Source: Tipula vernalis
Lineage: Eukaryota > Arthropoda > Insecta > Diptera > Tipulidae
NCBI GenBank assembly: GCA_958295665.1
Contig: OY282560.1
Span: 258,797,368-258,861,367, forward strand
DNA: 64,000 nucleotides
Direction of reading: 5' to 3'
In this document: positions 59,257-64,000 of the stretch, in pieces
Layout of the letters: the number at the start of each line of letters is the position of its first letter
How positions within the stretch are numbered: the first letter of the stretch is position 1
Notes under the pieces: generated by a model
What the model saw: only the letters and a program-made list of their open reading frames with translations
The model's database searches: none
What the model was told of the DNA's origin: nothing
Position numbers and translations under genes: made by a program

Positions 59257-61368
59257 AGTGTTTTATTAATTCCTAGGTGGCCCCCTCTTACTCCTCCATG
59301 GAACTCATTGCAACAATTGCTTCACGTTTTAAATAGCCATTCTCAAGACGGAGGCTATCCCATTGAGCCCAATAAGCCTTTGGAGAGGCAATGGGAGTTA
59401 GGTCCGCGATCTCGCTCCAAGTAGGCCGGTGTTCTTTTTCCTTCCATTCCATGATAACTGATAAATCCGTATCATCCAATTGCTCTTTCCTGATCATTTC
59501 GTCGGTCCACTCCTCATCAAGCAGCACTTGCGTAAGCCTAACGTCAATGATGCCTTCCTTTGCTTCAACGTGACCACAATGTTTACATTCTACTGGACAT
59601 GGCCGTCTTGATAATGGGTCGCATTTCCGTGTGCACTTCCCTTCCGATGATCGATTTGGAAATCGTAGATTTGAAGACGTTCGATCCAGCGTGCTACCTG
59701 TCCCTCTGGATTCTTGAATTGTAACAGCCACTGTAAAGCGCCGTGATCTGTACATAAATGGATTTTTTGGCCATAAAGATATTTATGGAAATGCTTAACA
59801 CATTCCACTATAGTCAATAATTGTTTCCGTGGCATGCACTAATTACGCTCCGGTTTTGATATGTTTTGGAGGAGCATGCAATAACTCGTTCTTAGCTATT
59901 AGTTTCCTGTGATAACACACCTCCTATACCGTCATTACTTGCATCGGTGTCCAAAATAAATTTCATGTTGGGTGTAGGGTATGCGAGGATTGGCGCGACG
60001 CATAACCGCCTCCTTAGTTCGACGAATGCTTCTTCCGGGTCATCCTTCCATTCGAATGCCTTGTTCTTCCTGGTCAACTCATATAAACTGTTGGCGATGT
60101 TGGTAAATCCTGGTACGAAGCGTCTATAATAGATGCACAATCCCAGAAAGCTTCGTAATTCGTGTAAATTTTTAGGTCTTGGCCAGTTCTTTACCACTGC
60201 GATCTTTTCTTCGTCGGTGTGAATTCCATTAGTCGTTACCAGATGACCCAAATATTTTACTTCAGTTCTGAATAGCTTACACTTCTTTGGCCTTAACTTT
60301 AATCCGACAGCCTGTATCCGATTCAAAACCTCTGCCAGGTTCCTTAGATGCTCGTCAAATCCTTGCCCATGACGATAATGTCGTGCAGATATATTAGGCA
60401 CGTCTTCCAATGTAATCCTTTAACACGCTCTGCGTTCAAAAGTCGCAAGGGGTTACATAATTCGAACGGCATAACATTAAATTTCCAAAGCCCATTACCC
60501 ACACTAAACGCCGTTTTCTCGCGATCTTCCTCTTGGACTTCCACTTGCCAATTAATAGTCTCTTTGTAGATCTACTGTCGCAAATATTCGGGCACCCGAT
60601 AATGTGTCGTCGATCCTTGGCAATGAATCTTATGCTGCTGTCCTTCTTTTCTACCAACATTACTGGTGAGCTCCATAGACTGTTAGATGTTTCGATTACA
60701 CCTGCGATCTGCATTTCTGTTACCATCCGGTCGACTTCTTGTTGTTTTGCCAATGGTAATATCCTGGGTGGCTGGCGAATCGCCATCTCTGTTCCCGCAT
60801 CAATTCGATGCTTTACCATTGAGGTCCTTCCATTATTATCCGATGTACTACAGAACATGCACATGTACCGTTTGAGTAGTTGATGTGCAGAATTTTTCTG
60901 TGCATCACATTTGAAGATGACTGTTTCTTTCTTGATGGTTTTCGTCTTATCTGAGAGATTTAGAATCCTAAGTGGTACTCTATAGTCGTTGTCTGGTTTA
61001 AATAGGGCTTTTTCGATTATAATTTCCTTGGCCCTATCCTGCTCTTCGTTAGCTTCCACAACCCACAACCTGGGTGAACCAGAACCTCCCTCCAATCTTC
61101 CCCACACGATCGTCACCGAATTCGGTGGCAGCTTCTCTCGATGATCAATAATAATTAATTAAGTTAAAACTCCTCGTCCAACATCCACCACGAAGCCATT
61201 TGCCCTCGTGAAGTCCATCCCCATAATGACTTCATCCATAATATCTGCAATCAGCACTTCTTGTTGGAAAAGAGTTCTTCCAATTTTTATTTTCACGATC
61301 TTTTTGCCTTTTATCATTGAACTATCACCAGTTGCCATAAGACGCACCTTTTTACTCTGAAAATTCAA
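59257..61368 (-). pseudogene. Ty3/gypsy pol relic (protease to integrase start)
   Basis: Minus strand, in order: second half of the protease (VLIADIMDEVIMGMDF, about 61250); RT with MQIAGVIETSNSLWSSPVML (about 60710), a weak palm region, then KYLGHLVTTNGIHTDEEK and LRSFLGLCIYYRRFVPGF; RNase H with FILDTDASNDGIGGVLSQ (about 59960) and KIHLCTDHGALQWL, WIERLQIYDF; and the start of the integrase zinc-binding domain (about 59295-59265, GGHLGINKT). Several stops and shifts separate these. The 5' end (gag, first protease half, 5' LTR) is missing at about 61368. The element continues at 50440 after the nested insert. Confidence 0.88.
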
Positions 61369-61510
61369 CCAAAAATTGGGTGCGTCTTATAGTCCGATCG
61401 GACAATCTCACGAAAATAAATCGGGGATTCACATAAAATGATTGGGGACTCCCTCAAATTTTAGCAACCATGAAAATGTCCGATGCGTCTTATAGTCCGC
61501 AAAATACGGT
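61338..61510. repeat. Repeated GCGTCTTATAGTCCG motif with AATACGGTA end
   Basis: Direct copies at 61382-61396 and 61485-61499, and an inverted shorter copy (ATAAGACGCACC) at 61338-61349. The second copy continues CAAAATACGGTA. I recall similar 'CTTATAGTCCG...AATACGGTA' ends on DNA transposons in many animals, so this is probably a transposon end that truncated the gypsy relic. The superfamily is not certain. Confidence 0.5.
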
Positions 61511-61530
61511 AGTCGAAATTGTAACTTAGG

Positions 61531-61780
61531 CTTATTAACTGTATTTTGTTGAGAAATTTACAACAACAATTGCACGTGACAGGAATTAAATAATTCGAAC
61601 AAAAAATGTGTTATTTAATTCGAGCTCGAACAAATAAAATACTTGAATGAAAAACAGAAAAAATACCAACATAGAATACAAAAATTAAATCGAAAAAATA
61701 TTTCGCGGCTTATTCTGTTAAGAAAAAAAAACTCCAAAATAATTCGAATTAATTTTTTCTCAACAAAATACAGCTATTAT
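61531..61780. mobile_element. Small MITE downstream of UBL5
   Basis: TTATTAACTGTATTTTGTTG at 61531 is answered by CAACAAAATACAGCTATTAT ending 61780. The 250 bp between is A/T-rich with an inner hairpin (ATTAAATAATTCGAAC... / ...GTTATTTAAT). It lies about 40 bp beyond the likely UBL5 poly(A) signal. Confidence 0.6.
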
Positions 61781-61820
61781 CAGAATGAAACATTTGGACC
61801 ATGATATTGTTAAATAAACA

Positions 61821-61826
61821 TTTATT
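61821..61826 (-). terminator. UBL5 poly(A) signal
   Basis: AATAAA on the minus strand, about 112 nt past the UBL5 stop codon, in an A/T-rich 3' UTR. Confidence 0.55.
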
Positions 61827-61937
61827 TTCTCAAAAATAAAAAAACTTCCAGATTCACCCCAATTCATTAATTGGTAAACAGCATTAATATCTCAAATCCA
61901 GTGTTAGATCATAGATGACTCTTACATGCAGACAGTT

Positions 61938-62362
61938 TTATTGGTAATACAATTCTAAATTCATTCCATCGTGAATTTCATCTGAAAAATATCAAAATTG
62001 AATGATTAAAACACTAAATCGTTTCATTAAAACCCCTAGTACGAGTACTTACAATCACATAGTCGAATATGGTCTTTAAAAATTGTATACCATTTCTTCA
62101 AAACTATTTTGTCATATTTGGTTCCCGTTTGTGCGGCAATTAATTTCTTTAAATCACCAATTGTATCGTCCGGATTACATTTCACACGAACCTATACACC
62201 AAAGAAAAAATAATGAATCTTAAATTAAATTTAATAACAAAAGTTGCTGCGCATTGTTATGAAATACTGTGGAGGAAGTTAGTCACCTAATAATCTTTTT
62301 CCAAAAGTGCATATTTAACTTACTTTTTTGCCTAATCGATCGTTACAAGTTATTTCCATCAT
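61938..62362 (-). CDS. Ubiquitin-like protein 5 (Hub1), three coding exons
   Basis: Exon 1 is 62362-62324 (39 nt, starting [13 protein letters not shown], donor GTAAGT). Exon 2 is 62191-62053 (139 nt, [17 protein letters not shown] through WYTIFKD and HIRLCD, donor GTAAGT). Exon 3 is 61981-61938 (44 nt, [13 protein letters not shown] then TAA). Introns are 132 and 71 nt with GT-AG ends. The spliced product is exactly 73 residues, the usual UBL5 length, and ends in YYQ, not the di-glycine of ubiquitin. UBL5/Hub1 is not conjugated; it binds spliceosome components non-covalently and affects pre-mRNA splicing, and in animals takes part in the mitochondrial stress response. The second Met replaces the usual Ile at residue 2. 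No break was seen, so the gene looks intact. Confidence 0.97.
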
Positions 62363-62910
62363 TTTCAGTAAGTAATTGTTACAAAATAATATTATAGGAT
62401 TGAAAATTAAGGTTTATTTAAAATTGCCGATTTTTGTTTACTTCATCCGCGAGAACAAATAAATTATTAGAAATGTCAAAAAAAATTGACACTTCGATTT
62501 ATTTCATTATGTTGGTGCTATTGATTTTTAGTACACGACAATTAGTTTTAAAAATCTTTTTTTAGTTTGTTAAATAAAACTGAAACATTTTAGATGTAAC
62601 TACAATTAACCTAGTTAAATTAACGTTTAATTTTTTGTTTTTAACTAATTATGAATATTACAAATATTTCAATGTTGATTTCAATTCGACCGGAAGTAGT
62701 CATCAAATAGGTTATGTTGATTCCACATCATATTTTTTGTCATTATTTTTAGTACAACAATATTTTGCTTTTGCTAGAGGAGTTGGAAATGTTATTTTTG
62801 AATTACTACAACAAAAATTTAGATTAAGTTAAGAGAAAGAAGAGTTAATGTTTTAATTTTTCTATAAATAAAAATCATAAAATTACTGTTTAGTTTATAA
62901 AATAAAAAAA
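62363..62910. promoter_or_regulatory. Shared region between divergent genes
   Basis: About 550 bp separate the UBL5 start codon from the plus-strand ATG at 62911, so this may be a bidirectional promoter. Distinct core-promoter words were not identified in the A/T-rich sequence. It also contains the open frame at 62594-62832. Confidence 0.4.
62594..62832 (+). CDS. Possible exon with a hydrophobic C-terminus
   Basis: An acceptor-like AACATTTTAG precedes a frame without ATG that ends YVDSTSYFLSLFLVQQYF, then AFARGVGNVIFELLQQKFRLS and TAA at 62830-62832. The last 40 residues look protein-like (a hydrophobic segment, then Arg/Gly/Gln), the first 40 do not. AATAAA follows at about 62867. It may be the last exon of a gene to the left, or noise. 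No family recognised. Confidence 0.3.
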
Positions 62911-62961
62911 ATGAATATTCCTAGTGAATACATCTCAAAAACTGAAGATGTTGCTGATCAG
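62911..62961 (+). CDS. First coding exon of an unrecognised gene
   Basis: ATG in an A-rich context (AAAAAAAATGAAT) opens MNIPSEYISKTEDVADQ, 17 codons, ending in CAG|GTAAAT, a good donor, phase 0. The composition is protein-like and the exon is placed as expected for a gene divergent from UBL5. The rest must lie downstream, partly beyond the window. I do not recognise the protein. Confidence 0.5.
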
Positions 62962-64000
62962 GTAAATCGAATTTATTTTTTGCCTACATTTTTGTTTCGT
63001 TTATTTTTTGTGGTGTTCGCTGAAATTCCCTTTGACAGACAGACACTCTAGACACCGAAATAAAAAGTCAACGTCATCTCAGCGCAATGAAATTTTGATG
63101 TGGATTTTCTGTCAGGAGTTTGTGCGATAATTTGTCTAAAAAACATAATGTTTTTTATTAGAAAATAGTGAATGAAATTTACAATCATAATTTTTTTCTA
63201 GTGGCTGGTTTGTGTGTCCCTACAATTCGTCTTGAAGGTTTCACTTTCACTCGGAATTTGAGAGTTCGAAATTAATAGTACCCATTCACTATGACATTGT
63301 CCAATTCGGAAGATGCCATAATTAATTTTTGGCGTCCGTTTACTAACGCGATTAATATCACCGATTACCTTTTGAATTTGATTTATGTACTTATGCATTC
63401 TATTCTCATTTATTAAATAAATTAATAAGGTTTTCTCTTATGGCTTGTTGAATAACAAGACTGGCAAATCCAAAATCGATATTTCGGTCTCGCCAGTGAT
63501 TTATTTGTTGGGGTAACTGTATTTCTAATCCTATAACTTATCAAGAGTGTTCCTTATTGTGGGATACTCCTGAAATATTCCAGTGCTGTGATTTTAGGTT
63601 TTAAAAATTCGTTACTACCTCAAACAGAGATTTGTTAAAATTTCTAATAACGTAATTTTTGGCCCATATTTATTTATATGTTAAACACTTAATTTTTATA
63701 CAACTATGTATGTATATAATTTCGCTTAGCGGAAAAAGCGCCTATCCGTGTTTGCCTAATCATTAAATATTTGAATTGGATTTGGATCTGGCTCTTTTGT
63801 CACGGATCAGATCAACGTTTAGGCACTGCGACCGAATTTCGAACCATCAATAGTTTGATGGTAGTCCTGAGGTAGTCTCAGTCTCAGTGTTTGTCTAAAT
63901 TTATTGTAGAATTAAAAAAATTGATCACTGGCTATGCCATTATCCGCGAAAAGTTCGATGATAGTTGAGTAAATTATCGTAATTTTAAAGACAAACTTAT
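62962..64000. other. Intron/intergenic sequence
   Basis: Probably intron of the gene starting at 62911. A 66-codon minus-strand frame (63398-63198, KYINQIQKVIGDINRVSKR) has mixed composition but no splice signals I trust. No repeat recognised. Confidence 0.4.

Noticed and set aside
63198..63398. Minus-strand exon candidate (KYINQIQKVIGDINRVSKR)
   Set aside because: Composition is acceptable, but no convincing acceptor/donor pair or family match was found; kept only as a note.

Overview
The window looks like a stretch of insect nuclear DNA, probably dipteran. It is very AT-rich, has spliced genes and no operon-like layout, and is dominated by transposable elements of classes common in insects: Tc1/mariner, hAT, piggyBac-like, a 'QNKN' transposase, Jockey/CR1 and LOA/I-like LINEs, a Penelope-like element, Ty3/gypsy and BEL/Pao. 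The UBL5 copy at the right end has the residues expected of an animal gene. The species cannot be named from the sequence alone.

Layout. 1-29.3 kb is mostly non-coding (intron or intergenic) and carries DNA transposons: a Tc1 relic (1.93-2.7 kb), a 1.65-kb non-autonomous hAT-type element with a perfect 8-bp target duplication (2.72-4.37 kb) that contains a 108-bp tandem repeat, a foldback (4.41-4.60 kb), an almost complete but broken Tc1 element (5.13-6.75 kb), a decayed 'QNKN' transposase (about 11-11.9 kb), and a TTAA-flanked piggyBac-like element (12.48-15.22 kb) that holds a head-to-head pair of gypsy LTRs and a small MITE. Further on are a degenerate tandem array (16.7-17.3 kb), several MITEs, a long (TA)n tract at 24.0-24.36 kb and a Jockey-like LINE relic (24.8-27 kb).

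29.3-33.5 kb holds two plus-strand exon-like ORFs. One (29614-29870) encodes a tail with a PP1-docking-type KVKF motif and a C-terminal membrane segment. The other (33364-33518) opens in the same splice phase. A Penelope-like reverse-transcriptase relic lies between them. 33.6-38.6 kb has minisatellites and small transposon fragments.

38.6-61.4 kb is a retrotransposon pile-up: a BEL/Pao relic split by a nearly full-length LOA/I-like LINE with a 13-bp target duplication; a Jockey/CR1 LINE with a piggyBac-type MITE at its FADD box; a second BEL/Pao gag relic; and a triple nest in which a minus-strand gypsy element is split by a solo-LTR-like insert, which is itself split by a complete 6.86-kb BEL/Pao element with almost identical LTRs.

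61.9-64 kb is the gene-bearing end: a three-exon UBL5/Hub1 gene on the minus strand, and a divergent plus-strand first coding exon (62911-62961). Every transposon ORF long enough to judge has at least one stop or frameshift, so the elements appear inactive in this copy. I saw no CRISPR array, rRNA gene or convincing tRNA gene, and no single undescribed multi-gene system. The most unusual material is structural: nested insertions, inverted LTRs, hairpins with compensating stems and a mobile satellite.
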